Shown piece by piece: positions 1-11,035 of a DNA stretch of 64,000 bases; position 1 is the stretch's first letter, and every line of letters begins with the position of its first letter. The DNA comes from Carposina sasakii (lineage: Eukaryota > Arthropoda > Insecta > Lepidoptera > Carposinidae). The stretch is taken from positions 3,100,001 to 3,164,000 of the forward strand of contig CP053153.1 of assembly GCA_014607495.2 (NCBI GenBank), written 5' to 3'. The translations under genes and the position numbers were made by a program. A model generated the notes under the pieces. That model saw nothing but the letters and a program-made list of their open reading frames with translations. It ran no database searches and was not told where the DNA came from.

Positions 1-497
1 GAATCGCACGTAACTCCCGTGACCTGTCGCCATTTCATTCATACTGAACTAATTCGGTGCTTTATATCTCGGCCTATTTCCCCATCCTCTTGTAAGACAG
101 AGCCATCCCCTTGTAAGACTGAAGTATCTATTTATTAGTTGTTTGCCTGAGGAAAGACACAGTCACTTGTACACTTATAATATTACAACAAATGAACGCA
201 TGGTGTGAACGGCATTTTTAAAAATGCATAAGTAAATCCCTTTACCTGAGAAAGGTATGTTCTCCTACAACCAGTGTTGCCGTATCGTGTGCCGGAGTGA
301 GTGCACATGTACACAGTACCCAGGCTTGTCTGCTCCACTCTTACAACCTGTTAAAATAATATATTCAAATTGTATATATATTATATATTTATTATTTACA
401 CCTAAAGGAGAACTAATGTGAGAAAGAAATCTTAGATAGGTTAGGTCAGATTATGTTAAGATTAAGGGTCTCATCTCATCTCAAGGAACAAAAATAA
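1..497. other. AT-rich stretch, no gene seen
   Basis: No open frame, splice-bounded exon or recognised repeat was found here. The segment lies downstream of the last visible Hakai exon in the gene's direction, so it may belong to a Hakai intron; that is inference only. Confidence 0.4.
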
Positions 498-780
498 CAG
501 GGGCGTAGCTACCGCCGTATCTGCCGTATCAATTATACGGGGCCCCCAAAGTGCCTATGAAAAAATTAATAAACTCCTTCGATTTTTTTTATTTCACAAA
601 TAATAAAAGACAAAATAAGCGATTTCTTTTTTTCCCGCGTAAAGCGTGCGTTAAAAAATTTGGCAACACCGTAAATCTGTTATCGCGGGATGCAGCATTT
701 CCCTGTTTAAGTAATTTACTGCAACGGATGAATCCCACAAAATGTCCCGCTTTCAGGTGACTCCTCCCCAGTTGATAGAA
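498..780. mobile_element. possible hAT-type element end
   Basis: The block starts with CAGGGGCGTAGCTACCGCC, which resembles the CAGGGG-type ends of many hAT elements, and is followed by a GGGGCCCCC run typical of the same repeats. No matching right end or target-site duplication was found, so only one end is visible. A 69-codon open frame inside shows no family motif and is not called as a gene. Confidence 0.25.
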
Positions 781-1044
781 AAACCCTTCTTCAGATTATT
801 ATCGCGGATAGCACGTGATACATAAATCTAGAATTTTGATTTTTCATAGGCGGATTCTATTTACATTTAAGACAATCAGATGATAGAAAATATAGAAATA
901 TATACACTACTTAACTTTTAACTAAGGTCTATGGCGTACATATGGGCGTATAAAATTTCGATAAATTTTTGTTACTATGCTGTACTAAAAAACTGAGAGT
1001 ATGATATGAATTCATTACTAGTACTACACTAGGTTTACCCTTTT

Positions 1045-1304
1045 TACAAATGATAAATAATAAATAAATATTCACACACTTCACAACACATTGACCAAGT
1101 CCCACACTAAGATCCCTAAGGTCTTGTGTCGTGGGTACTAAGCAATAGTATATAAATACATAGATAAGTATATAAACATCCATGACTCGGAAACAAACAT
1201 CAATATTCATCACATCAATATTTGCACCTGCCGGGATTCGAACCCATGACCTATGGCGTCGCAGGCAGGGCCACTACCAACTACACCAATCGACCGACAT
1301 TGAT
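1045..1304 (-). mobile_element. tRNA-derived SINE
   Basis: Read on the minus strand, the element starts with a tRNA-like head (about 1225-1298) with an A box (TGGTGTAGTTGG) and a B box (GGTTCGAATCC), then runs into an AT-rich tail containing a 'taccca-cgacacaag' block and a 'gtgggacttggtcaa' block, ending in ATTTATTTATT-like repeats. This order is that of a Pol III-transcribed SINE. The anticodon arm does not form a normal stem, so it is not a working tRNA gene. Confidence 0.7.
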
Positions 1305-1741
1305 AATGATGTTATCTGTGTCTCTTTGTCACATAATTGTACTTTATTTACCTTTTCTCTGCACCTAGGACAATGAGTGTGGTCTGCTCTGGCACAAGAC
1401 AGACAGAATACATGCTTGCATGGTATCTGAAAATAAAAATACAGTTTGTAAAATAAAAATAAATAAAAAGAATGTAAGACAATTAAACACCCAGTGATCT
1501 TGCTTATCCTTACTAGGGTGATATATTATTTATTTTTCTCTTATCCTTTCCTTTCATTACATAGATGCTAAAGTTATGTTAATCGTGGTGATTTAGGTAC
1601 ATATCTTTTCTATTTTAATCTAGTTAATAACTAGCTGATAATATTTAACTAGTTGATAATAATTATAACTAAATATTAGGTGGGTATTAGCAATGAGTTG
1701 TGCCAGAGTGTAATTTATTAGTTAGTGTCTATTTCTGTATA

Positions 1742-2001
1742 CAGGGTGTAACAGAAAGGGTATGTTAAGCGAAAAGCTGTATAAAAAGCCCACTATAGAG
1801 AACCTATTCCCAAAATTTGAGACTCGAAATCACATTTTTAATTTTCAAGATTGTATGAAAATTCCTGAGATATTTAAAAATTCTCCATACAATCGGGAAA
1901 AATAAACATGTGATTTCGGATCTCAAATTTTGTGGATAGGTTCTCTATAGTGGGCTATTTACACAGCTTTTCGCTTAACATACCCTTTTTGTTACACCCT
2001 G
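1742..2001. mobile_element. 260 bp MITE with TA duplication
   Basis: The ends are CAGGGTGTAAC and GTTACACCCTG, directly flanked by TA on both sides (1740-1741 and 2002-2003). The inverted repeat extends about 110 bp inward from each end with few mismatches, so nearly the whole element folds back. It has no coding capacity. The TA duplication suggests mobilisation by a Tc1/mariner-type transposase. It is the longest of three bounded copies in the window. Confidence 0.85.
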
Positions 2002-2572
2002 TATTGTTGTGTGCCTGAATTGTATTCACTCTGTTTCCATTAGTGGAGACCTGTTATTGGCCCGCTGGTTCAAGTTCGTGTACTTTACTCTTTTGTATTG
2101 CTGTTGGTCTTCCAAAAATTGTAAAATAAATAAAATAAATAGTTTATCAAACACTTCTTTGATCTTCCTATGTTATGAAAGCCCTACATTCATAGTTATT
2201 GTTCCCTGTGTAATATTTGAACTATTTGTGTTTAAATGGAACCCAAGCATTGTCTGACTGAACATACTACATTACACTATTGATAAATCAACTAGACAAA
2301 TTTAAGGCACCATTTACAGGTGCAATATGTAAATGAACAAATACATACATACATATAGTCTAAGATCCCACTGTAGGTTTACTACACTCATCTGTTTATA
2401 GAATAAAACACCATTATTACAAACATTTACGATTAGAATATATATCCACTGGGTTGCCTATCAAAATTTGGCCGCAAGTATTTTTAATTGAATTTTCAAA
2501 AAATATTTTTTGTCAACGTATTACGCTCTCATGTTTTTTAAATAACACAATCTAATCTAATAATAAACTCAC
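2002..2572 (-). other. Hakai intron 2 (5' part)
   Basis: This lies directly downstream of the exon 2 donor (ATG|GTGAGT, donor read on the minus strand at 2572). No exon encoding the expected next part of the RING finger (a Cys-x-His-x2-Cys block after the Ile-Pro pair) was found between here and the left edge, so the intron probably runs past the window boundary. Confidence 0.5.
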
Positions 2573-3057
2573 CATTCTTCCATAAATGAGTATGGGTTTA
2601 GAACAAATGTCACAACAATAAATCATAGGGTTGAGCACTTTTTCTCCAATGAGTGTAGCCCGATGGCTCCAGACTAGTCGAAGCATGGGCTCTGGGGGCC
2701 CACGCTGCAGTGTGGTGAACACGGGCGCTTCTAGTTGAGATATGTCTGAGGGAACCTCCACTAAAACAGCAATGAATAAACTTAAAACTATGAAATGTCA
2801 CAAGTCAATTACAAGATAAAATACAGTCTAGTTACAACTAACTTACATTTCGGTGGTTCATTCTGTTCAATGCTCTCCTTAGATTCGTCTGCTATAGAGT
2901 CATCAGGGTCCTGTGAGGACTCCTCAATGGAACATTCTTCTTCATCAGAAGATACCACTTTGGGTACCTTCTTTCCACGACCACGTCCTCTCCCTCTACC
3001 ACGGCCACGCCCACGACCGCGACCTCTTCCACGAGCATTCCTTTTCTCACTATTCAT
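2573..3057 (-). CDS. Hakai: Hakai E3 ubiquitin ligase, 5' exons
   Basis: Two exons on the minus strand. Exon 1 (3057-2847) starts at an ATG and encodes an (Arg-Gly)n tract, a Lys-Lys-Val-Pro patch and an acidic Ser/Glu/Asp-rich stretch, 70 codons plus one base, ending at donor T|GTAAGT. Exon 2 (2760-2573) follows acceptor GTTTTAG, joins in frame, and ends after codon 133 at ATG|GTGAGT. It encodes a block ending [20 protein letters not shown] then ILIYGRM, which matches the start of the Hakai/CBLL1 RING region; Cys-x2-Cys in CCDIC is the first zinc-ligand pair. The remaining RING ligands and the HYB region lie outside the window. Known for the family: an E3 ligase that targets phosphotyrosine substrates such as E-cadherin, and a member of the m6A writer complex in the nucleus. 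The intron is only 86 bp. Confidence 0.85.
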
Positions 3058-3150
3058 CTTTCTTTATAAGTATGCGTAAACTTTCAACCGCCACGAAACA
3101 AAATGTAAGTTCACTCATATAGGTTATACACAACACTTACTTATTTTAGA
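3058..3150 (-). promoter_or_regulatory. Hakai 5' UTR / promoter-proximal region
   Basis: This is the sequence just upstream of the Hakai start codon. No TATA box at a convincing distance and no clear initiator were seen, so the transcription start is not assigned. The role rests only on its position. Confidence 0.35.
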
Positions 3151-3664
3151 GTAAGACCATCTATTCTATTGCATTTTATTAAAACGTATATATGATTAAA
3201 ACTGGAAGACTATAATAAATAAGTTTTATAGAAATAAATAAAATTAATTTCCTTCAACCAAAGCAACCAAATAACAATCGATCTTTTTTTTTTCACGTAC
3301 AATGTTTCCAGAACATGCTATATTTTTTAAACTTTATCTTTTTCAGTCTCATTTACCGCAGGTTTTTATGTTAGTACTTTGTAATTAATTTAGGGTAATA
3401 ATTATTTCCATTTTCGATACAGTATTATTGAAATTATTAATTATTCTCCTAATTGAAAAACTTGGTAAAGTGTACCGATTTTAAAACTACTAAAAATAAA
3501 ATGTATTACTAAATGTGGAAACTCGGATACAGGCTATATATTTAAAGAAAATAGGATGCATGTTCAATTACAAATAATAAAAAGCGTTCTTAACGCCATC
3601 TATATATAATTACAGCAAAATGTTACCTATAGAATAGAATAGAATAGAATAGTGAGGTGAGGGG
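3151..3664. other. AT-rich intergenic DNA
   Basis: No open frame, exon or transposon end was recognised. A short AGAAT microsatellite (about five units, 3629-3652) sits at the right end next to the tRNA-like repeat. Confidence 0.4.
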
Positions 3665-4335
3665 GTGAGGAATTTTTTCCATTTCTTTATTAATAATTTT
3701 ATAATATATAATATATTGACTAAGATAAAAACACTTCTCCATAATATGATCCGTTGGGATATGGTTGATCGTTTCATCTTTAAAACATTGTGCTGAGGGA
3801 TTCAGCTTTGTTTGCCGAGATTTGGCTTATGTATAGCTATCGGGATAAATAATAACGTTTCCAATAATGTAATTTCAAAAAGAGATGGTAAAATTCGTCA
3901 TCCGAGTAATTGACCGGGTGGCTCAGTGGTAAGAGCGCTGGCACGGAATGCAGAGGTCGTGGGTTCGATTCCCACCCGGATGAGGAATTTTTTCCATTTC
4001 TTTATTAATAATTTTATAATATATAATATCTTGACTAAGATAAAACACTTCTCCATAATATGATCCGTTGGGATATGGTTGATCGTTTCATCTTTAAAAA
4101 ATTGTGCTGAGGGATTCAGCTTTGTTTGCCGAGATTTGGCTTATGTATAGCTATCGGGATGAATAATAACGTTTCCAATAATGTAATTTCAAAAAGAGAT
4201 GGTAAAATTCGTCATCCGAGTAATTGACCCGGTGGCTCAGTGGTAAGAGCGCTGGCACGGAATGCAGAGGTCGTGGGTTCGATTCCCACCCGGGTGAGGA
4301 ATTTTTTCCATTTCTTTATTAATAATTTTAGAATA
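3665..4335 (+). mobile_element. tRNA-like repeat, tandem pair
   Basis: Two copies of a repeat lie head to tail with a 314 bp period. Each unit has an AT-rich body, then a tRNA-like module (3912-3983 and 4226-4297) with a perfect A box (TGGCTCAGTGG) and B box (GGTTCGATTCC), a 7 bp acceptor-like stem (ACCCGG/CCGGGT in the second copy), a D arm GCTC/GAGC and a T arm GTGGG/CCCAC. The anticodon arm is one base short and pairs poorly. The tail GAGGAATTTTTTCCATTTC flanks the array on both sides. A Pol III-driven SINE-like origin is inferred. Confidence 0.75.
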
Positions 4336-4585
4336 GAATAGATTTTTATTTGAAAATTACACATACACGAACAGAAGTAACATAGAAAAAGACAATAGAA
4401 ATAGGGTAGAAATACCTATGTATAAGACATGCCGCATGTTAGTAATACCGCGGGCTTACCGCACAGGTTAGGCTGTTTTCATTCGAAAGTATATACTGAT
4501 AGTACGGCCAACTCAAGAATAAGTACCAAGTTCTACGTAAAAATTACGAAGTTCCCGAACGAATGTACTGTAAGATATAAATAAA
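4336..4585. other. intergenic, repeat-like debris
   Basis: No gene seen. The stretch around 4430-4520 looks like old repeat DNA, but neither its ends nor its family can be assigned. Confidence 0.3.
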
Positions 4586-5420
4586 ATCAATCAATCAATC
4601 AATCAATATGTTTATTTGCTCAAATATGTGTATATATACATGTTATTATTTGTATTTACAGCAAGCGTTCTACATATTTCGTCATATCTGACATGCAAAT
4701 TTTTATTCAATACAATTTAACATCAAGCAGTAGTTTAATAAATTGTAATAAAAATGTCAATTCAACAATAAATAACAACAGAAATTCAATATGTCAATAA
4801 CTACTATTTCAATGTCAATATCAAAATTTAAATTTACCATTCAATAATAGAAATATGCTAATTCCATACATAATAGGCATGTCCACAATTTCATATAAAT
4901 TTTCTATCAAATTTCGAAGAAAGAAATTCATTAACAGAGTAATATACATCGTTAAGTAATAACTCTGTAAGCTGACTCTTAAATAAATATATATTATCAA
5001 TCTTACATAGTTTTGCAGGCAGTTTGTTGTAAATCCTAGGAAACATACCAAACACGCTATTATTAAACATTGCAGATTTACAGTGCGGCATGCATATCTT
5101 ATGTTTGTTTCGTTCTCCTTTTAGCTTACAAAATGAGTCTAAATTATTTTTAACATGCATTGCAATCTCCAAGATGTACATGCATGGGAGTGGCAATATG
5201 TTTAAACTTTTAAAATAAGGTCTGCAACTGTCCGTTTGCTTTAGGTTTGCCATTGCTCTAATACACCTTTTTTGAGACTTGAATATAATGTCTTTGTCAG
5301 TTGAGTTACCCCAAAAAATAACTCCATATCGCAAAATGTCGGTATGCGACTGCATTCCACATAACGTCATTAGGTTTTTCATTAACACGCGTGGGCCAGC
5401 TTTCAAAACTGACAAAAGTT
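4586..5420 (-). mobile_element. Jockey/CR1-like LINE, 3' part
   Basis: The minus strand carries 174 codons (5415-4891) matching the region downstream of the reverse transcriptase in Jockey/CR1-type LINEs: an RYGVIFWGNS block, then a basic QKRCIRAM block, a DSCRPYFKSLNILPLP block and a helix-rich C-terminus. The RT core is absent. The AT-rich 3' UTR ends in a (GATT)n tail, seen on the plus strand as (AATC)n at 4586-4608. The first 20 or so codons do not fit the family, so the true 5' limit of homology is near 5340. A 5'-truncated, probably dead copy. Confidence 0.75.
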
Positions 5421-6599
5421 TTTACGTCGAAATACGAACGTGTAAAACGTAAACTTAATAAAATTTGGCATGCACATCGACATCGAAAACATTGCTTGTC
5501 AGTCATACATGAATTCACAGTGGCAATGTATGTATTTAGTTAGGCAACAAACTTTAGGTAATGTCACAAGTTTTTAACATATTTCCCGGCAATTGCAATA
5601 CTACCAAGTAAATAAATAATCATGTCATATCATGATTTCATTATCTTTATCGAGATTATTCAAAATAAGGCTGTAGATTATTTCATTTCTGATGCAAATA
5701 TGAAAACTATGCAATGTATGATCTACGTTTCGCGAATTTGCTAACGAACTTTGTAATAATTACAATTGATTCTTATTAACAGATAAGGTAGGAAGTTTTA
5801 CACCGTTTTCGGGTGCCCGAGCCCCAACAACGGCCATAAGTATTTCAGGTTTACAGTTGACCTTAAATCAATAATAGATGGCGTAGTAAGCGTCATTTTA
5901 TTGTAATGTATTATTAATTTAGTGGTACCGTAGGTAGGGAAAAATTAAGATTATACTATGGTTTTCCAAAATAATGAAAATGTGATTACATAGTATTGTG
6001 ATTAGAGTTGTTTTATTTTATTATGAGGTGATTATGCGTTAAGCTTACATCATTATATCAGGATCCTAAGCATGGGTGACAGGCGGCCTTAATTATCTGT
6101 AAGTTGTTTGCTTTTTAATAACTTTTTAGGTTACTTTTCGCCGCCGGTTGTCGTGATTCTATAGAAGAATAATAATTGTTATAAACCATATCCCCTGGTA
6201 AGCGGATGAGCCTGATAAAATAGGTCCTTACTATGTCTATCTAGTGGTTAAGTTTCTATCTTCTACATCTACCCCCGCTTAGATTAATGATAGGTCTTCG
6301 CTCCGGCGAATCATTACTCTAAGTACCCCCGCTTAGAATATCGCAAAAGGGGCAATGGAGCGCCCCTATATAAAGCAGAATGAATAGGTAGGTGCCTACT
6401 TATGTATGTTCGTTCAAGGTCGCAATATTACGGCACCGCTAGGTATCCTAGCAAGCCAAAGCTATCTTAAGAGCCGGCAGACAAATAAAAATCCCACGGT
6501 TGCTCCGCCCACATACCCCGCCACCCGTAACACAAAGTTTTTACGCGTAAAATCTGCGTAGTTTGAAATTCGCGCGCTTTCGAGCAGGTGGGTCAACAC
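5421..6599. other. intergenic DNA, no gene seen
   Basis: No supported gene. Between 6270 and 6345 the phrase TACCCCCGCTTAGA occurs twice. It is followed by TATATAAAG at 6368 in a locally GC-rich setting; no initiator lies about 30 bases downstream, so a promoter is not called. Confidence 0.35.
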
Positions 6600-7049
6600 C
6601 AGTGCCTCAAGCACGAATATTTATCGTTATGGTTATAGTAAACGTAATCGTATAATTTTGTATGAATACCATAACAGCGCCGCTACGGTCGTTTGAGGAA
6701 CTAAAATTCAATAGCACGAACAATTGACGTTTCATCGTGTTATCGTAATGGTATAGTTTACTATAGCTAAAGTATGAAATCGGCAGCACGAACACATTTT
6801 TGACAGATCGTATCGTTTTATTCGACAGCTAAGTATCGTATTATCACTCACCGAGAATTTTTCAGTGAGAGAACTATCGTTTTGATTGTTGTGGGCTATA
6901 AAAATATTTATTTAATGATAATTTAGTAAATTTTAGTGCTAGAAAATTATATATATGTTATCAAGAAACCTTTCTGTAGTTATAGGTATACTTTCTCTGG
7001 TGGTGTTTGGTCAATCAATGATTTTAGAGAAGATGAAGAATGTTTTATG

Positions 7050-7283
7050 GATATGAAAGGGCACTTATAAATGCGAAAGTAGCTATGTCTGTTTGTCTCG
7101 CTTTCACTCAGAAACTATTAAACCGATTTGAATGAAACTTGGTACACATGTAGTCTAGAACCTGAGAAAGGACATAGGCCATTTTTTATACAAGGAAAAA
7201 AATTTAAACCCGGATAATTTCGAAATTTTGATTTTTCTGCAGTACCTGCACGCGGACGAAATCGCGAGCGTCCACTAGTAAGA
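7050..7283 (-). mobile_element. RTE-type LINE 3' end
   Basis: The segment runs from a 'gcgaaagtagctatgtctg' start through an 'aaaccgatttgaatgaaac' block to 'gcgagcgtccactagta'. This is the 3' UTR pattern that recurs about ten times in the window. On the minus strand it is read from the ACTAGTGGACGC end. No coding part remains. Confidence 0.55.
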
Positions 7284-7326
7284 TATATAGTACCCTAAAA
7301 ATATCTTTAGATACTTAATTATTATT

Positions 7327-7510
7327 TAGTACTAGCGTCCACCCGTGACTTCGTCTGCGTGAGAAGGCATTGCACCCGTGCAAAACGGGGTTGGGTCACA
7401 AGTTATACATATAAACCTTCCCTTTGAATCACTCTATCTATTAAATAAACCAAATAGTTGCGTAGTTTTAAACATACATAGGGACAGACAGATAGCGGGG
7501 TATCTTTGTT
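7327..7510 (+). mobile_element. LINE 3' end fragment
   Basis: Starts 'actagcgtccacccgtgac' followed by 'ttcgtctgcgtgag', a diverged relative of the tails at 7050 and 21829. It ends near 'gggacagacagatagcgggg'. Confidence 0.45.
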
Positions 7511-8494
7511 TTATAATATGATTTCCTACACAAAGAAATTTGCTACTACTAGAGCTGAAAGAGATCTCATAAGGCAAAAGTAAGAATCTTATTTTACATT
7601 CTCTAAATTTTATTTTTTGTTGTATAATGATTACATTTTGGTTTTATAAACAATATGGTTTTCCTTAGGTTATTGTGTGCAAGGATGGATCGCTCTCGCC
7701 ATTTATTCGTTGCCTACTGTCGACCTCTTGGACCGTCCCGCGCCTATGGGCTTCACTAAATCACCATTTCTGCGCAGAAACAACACAAGAATAAGTTTCG
7801 ATTATCACTTAGATACAATATTTAAAGTAGAAAGAAAAGAACTCACCTCTCCATAAAATCCACCATCATAACAAACTGTGTTAGTGTTACTCGTATACAA
7901 CTTAGTCCTCATCGTAAGATGGTTTAGAAATCAATAATAAGGAACTTTTCATTGCAGACCCTGTTATGAATTGCTTGCACATGCACAACCAAGATATTGC
8001 ACTCTAGATTTCACTAGAATTCCACTTGAAAGTACAAGTTTTTGTTATTGAGAGAGGTTTTGTTTATGTAGAGTTGACATTGATAAATTGGGTTCGTTCA
8101 ATTTTATTTTATGGGTCGGACCATGTCGATAAATACCCACCTTAATTACTATGTTTTAAGTGTTGTAACGATAAATTAAAACGAAATATTTAGTTTAGAT
8201 TACTGTGATAGTTAAAAGATTATCATTATTTAATAAATATGGTAACAATAAAGTCGTTTTTTATTATTATTTTTTGTAAACCACAATGATGTTTCACAGT
8301 TTTATGAACGCGCTTACATCCATCTTGTTCTCCTGAATCCGGCCAAGGTTACTATAGCATCGTATTACAATCGTGTCCACGATAGTAGTCTAGTATAGTT
8401 TCATGCTGCCAACATAATATAGTTATCGTTATCGAATCGTAAGTGAATACGATAACGATTACGTTAACCATAGCGGTTCGTGCTTGAGGCACAG

Positions 8495-9297
8495 GTCAAA
8501 CACAGACAAATAAAAAGTCGAATAAAAACCCACAGAGTTATTATATAGTAATCATTGAATGTTTGAGCTATTACATATGGATCCTTAATTGTTTTGTTAT
8601 TAATGTTTATTTCATGTATGTATTTTCATTTTGTAATTTATATTTATAATTGTTAATGATATTTCATGTTGCCTTCAATTTATTTCTAGCATTTAAAATA
8701 TAATAATTGTTCTGAGATTTTTGTGTTAGTTTTATTATTTTATTAAGTCTATTTGATAATTTTATAAAATTTGTCACTTATCACTACTGTTTTTTGATAT
8801 ACAATATTTCCACAGTAGATTTCTTTTCCATTTACTACATATTTTAATGCCTTTTTAAACCCACTTCGGATTTTGTTTAGTCCAGTTTTTCCTATTATAA
8901 AAGGAAAGCAGAGGTCATAAATTAATTTAAAAATGTCATAAAAGTGTTGGATGCCATGTCAGCGTTTTTTGAGTCAAAAGTTTCTTTATAGGAAAGTGTA
9001 GACCGCTTTAATTTATTATTATTATGTTTACAATACCTAGGCAATGTATAGAATACCTAAAACATGTGGGTAGGTAATGAATGAAATATTATTTAATTTA
9101 TACTTTGCCTAGGTATTCTATGCAATACCTAATTAGCAGCCGGTAATGTATATAAAAGAAGGGCTTCTGAAACTATTTATGAAATCTATAAAATATTGTT
9201 TAACGAAAATTCCTTCTGCTGTCGCGACACGCTCTCTACGCTCGCTCGGCACGTGCGTTGTTATTTTAACAGTGTTGTTACAACATGACCTAATCTA
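8495..9297. other. AT-rich intergenic DNA
   Basis: No gene seen. A 13 bp inverted pair, AATACCTAGGCAA and TTGCCTAGGTATT, lies at about 9032-9120. Confidence 0.4.
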
Positions 9298-9590
9298 CAC
9301 ATATAATAAAAATGTAACGGATCACAGTCTGTACATGGAAGATATATGAGAAAAAATATTATAGGAGACCATTATCAATGCAATAGTACCCAAAAGAATT
9401 ACTTTTGGAATTTTTGTCTGTTTGTCTGTGCGTTTGTGCACGCTGTTCTCAGAAACGGCTAAACCGATTTCGATGCAGTTTTCAGGAATATATTGTGACA
9501 GGTCCCACTTAACATATAGGCTACTTTTTATACCGGGATTTTTTATGTTATTTCTACAGTCCACATGGACGAAGTCGCGGGTGTCTAGTA
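9298..9590 (-). mobile_element. RTE-type LINE 3' end
   Basis: Same subfamily as 21088-21396, 30288-30614 and 37533-37816. It starts on the plus strand with TATAATAAAAATGTAACGG, has a 'gatatatgagaaaaaatatt' block and an 'aaaccgatttcgatgcagtt' block, and ends 'gtcgcgggtgtctagta'. Confidence 0.6.
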
Positions 9591-9612
9591 TGGACTAAGT
9601 TTTTAACATATG

Positions 9613-9692
9613 ATTTTTTTACGTTTTGTGGATGGGTTAATTATAGTGGACTATTTTCATAGCTTTTCTTATAGCCATTTTGTTACACCCTC
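9613..9692. mobile_element. right-half MITE fragment
   Basis: This matches the right half of the 260 bp MITE: a TAGTGGACTATTTTCATAGC block then TTTTGTTACACCCTCTG. The left half is missing. Confidence 0.55.
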
Positions 9693-10354
9693 TGGTGTTT
9701 TAATATTACTTATAATTATATACATTGTATACACAATTTGTTAAACGGAAATACGAGGTTCACATACCGAGCAAATTTGATTGTCTAAGTATATTCGTCA
9801 ATCGTTTTATTATAGTTGTTATCAAGAGGTACGTTCTCTTTGCCATGTGTAATAAAATTTTTCTGCACTTCTATATTTTTGTAACTCCACATCTTATTAA
9901 GCAATCGTTTACGAGCCAAGTCATCATAATAATATCTACATTTCAAGGCGCATTGGCGCAAGCAGTAATGCCTTGTATATTGTTATAAATAAATAAATAA
10001 ATTAATACTAATTAACTAGTGGCCGCCTTCGTGTTTCCTATGAATCCTCTACACTCTCCAAGAAATATACGTATACCATTCACCTTAGATAGTAAAAGAC
10101 CTTCTGTTCTATGCTCCACCTTATCTGTTACCATCGGACTGTTCATCAGAGAGCTAAATAATTACGTGTGGCACTTGGGGACTTCCGCAGTAAAGCTATT
10201 GCATAGCATTTTTTTTATCAACTTATGCAATTATAATTATTTATTTATTTAAAAAAAATATACTTTTTTGAATTTATATATAATACTTCTATAAAAATAA
10301 CCTAAATTTTTAGTATCAAAGAAAAAAACTTAAATAATTTGATATCTGTTGTTT
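9693..10354. other. intergenic DNA, no gene seen
   Basis: Short open frames here have AT-driven composition and no motif. Nothing else recognised. Confidence 0.4.
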
Positions 10355-11035
10355 CTGGCAGTTTCCAAACACATTTCCGATGTCAAAAATAATAAAAGTG
10401 GCCGCCAACTTTTTAGTTAAGGGCCGGATTGTGTCAGATATCAAAATTGAAAGCAATCCGGTACTTAATTAAAAAGTTCAAAATGGCGGCCACTTTTTCT
10501 ATTTTTGATACCGGAAATGTGTTTGGAAACTGCCAGGAACCCCTGGTATGGAAATTGAAGCCAATCCGACCCTTAACTAAAAAGTTCAAAAAGGGCGGTC
10601 ACTTTTACTATTTTTGACATCGGATATGAGTTTGGCAACTGCAAGAAACCTCAGATATCGATTTTTAAAGCAATCCGGCACTGAACTAAAAAAATCAAAA
10701 TTGCGGCCACTTTTACTATTTTCGACACCGGAAATGTGTTTGGGAACAACCAGGAACCCCAGATTTCGAAATTGAAGGCAATCCGACCCTTAACTAAAAA
10801 GTTTAAAATGGCGGCCACTTTTATTATTTTTGACAACGGATATGTATTTGGAAACTGCAAGGAACCTCAGATATCGATTTTGGAAGCAATCCGGCCCTTA
10901 ACAAAAAGTTCAAAATGGCGGCCACTTTTAATATTTTTGACATTGGAAATCTGTTCAGAAACTGCAAGGAACCTTAGATGTCGATTTTGGAAGCAATCCG
11001 GCTCTAAACTTAAAAGTTCTAAATGGCGGGTATCA
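10355..11035. repeat. 108 bp satellite array, inverted first unit
   Basis: Six monomers carry a TGGCGGCCAC-like landmark at 10486, 10595, 10703, 10811, 10918 and 11026, giving periods of 107-109 bp. Monomers alternate between two types: A with CCGGAAATGTGTTTGG and CCAGGAACCCC, and B with CGGATATGAGTTTGG and CAAGGAACCTCAGATATCG. This makes a higher-order dimer of about 216 bp. The leftmost monomer (10355-10431) is inverted and pairs with 10454-10537 across a spacer of about 22 bp. The long open frame across the array (10736-11095) is a by-product of the repeat period. Confidence 0.85.

Larger units (their letters stand above)
6600..8494. mobile_element. hAT-like element carrying LINE tails
   Basis: The ends form an inverted repeat: CAGTGCCTCAAGCACGAA at left, and TTCGTGCTTGAGGCACAG at right, 17 of 18 bases matching. 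Flanks are GTCAACAC on the left and GTCAAACAC on the right, an 8-9 bp duplication with one indel. CAGTG ends and an 8 bp duplication point to the hAT superfamily. No transposase was found. Two LINE 3' ends sit inside (7050-7283, 7327-7510), so the element is old and has served as a landing site. Confidence 0.6.

Noticed and set aside
551..760. 69-codon ORF
   Set aside because: AT-driven composition, no motif, inside a repeat-like block.
1225..1298. Functional tRNA gene on minus strand
   Set aside because: Anticodon stem and acceptor pairing are poor; it heads a SINE.
3912..3983. Functional tRNA gene
   Set aside because: A and B boxes and three arms are present, but the anticodon arm is one base short and unpaired, and the module recurs in repeats with the same flanks.
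6368..6376. TATATAAAG as a core promoter
   Set aside because: No initiator at the right distance and no exon downstream.
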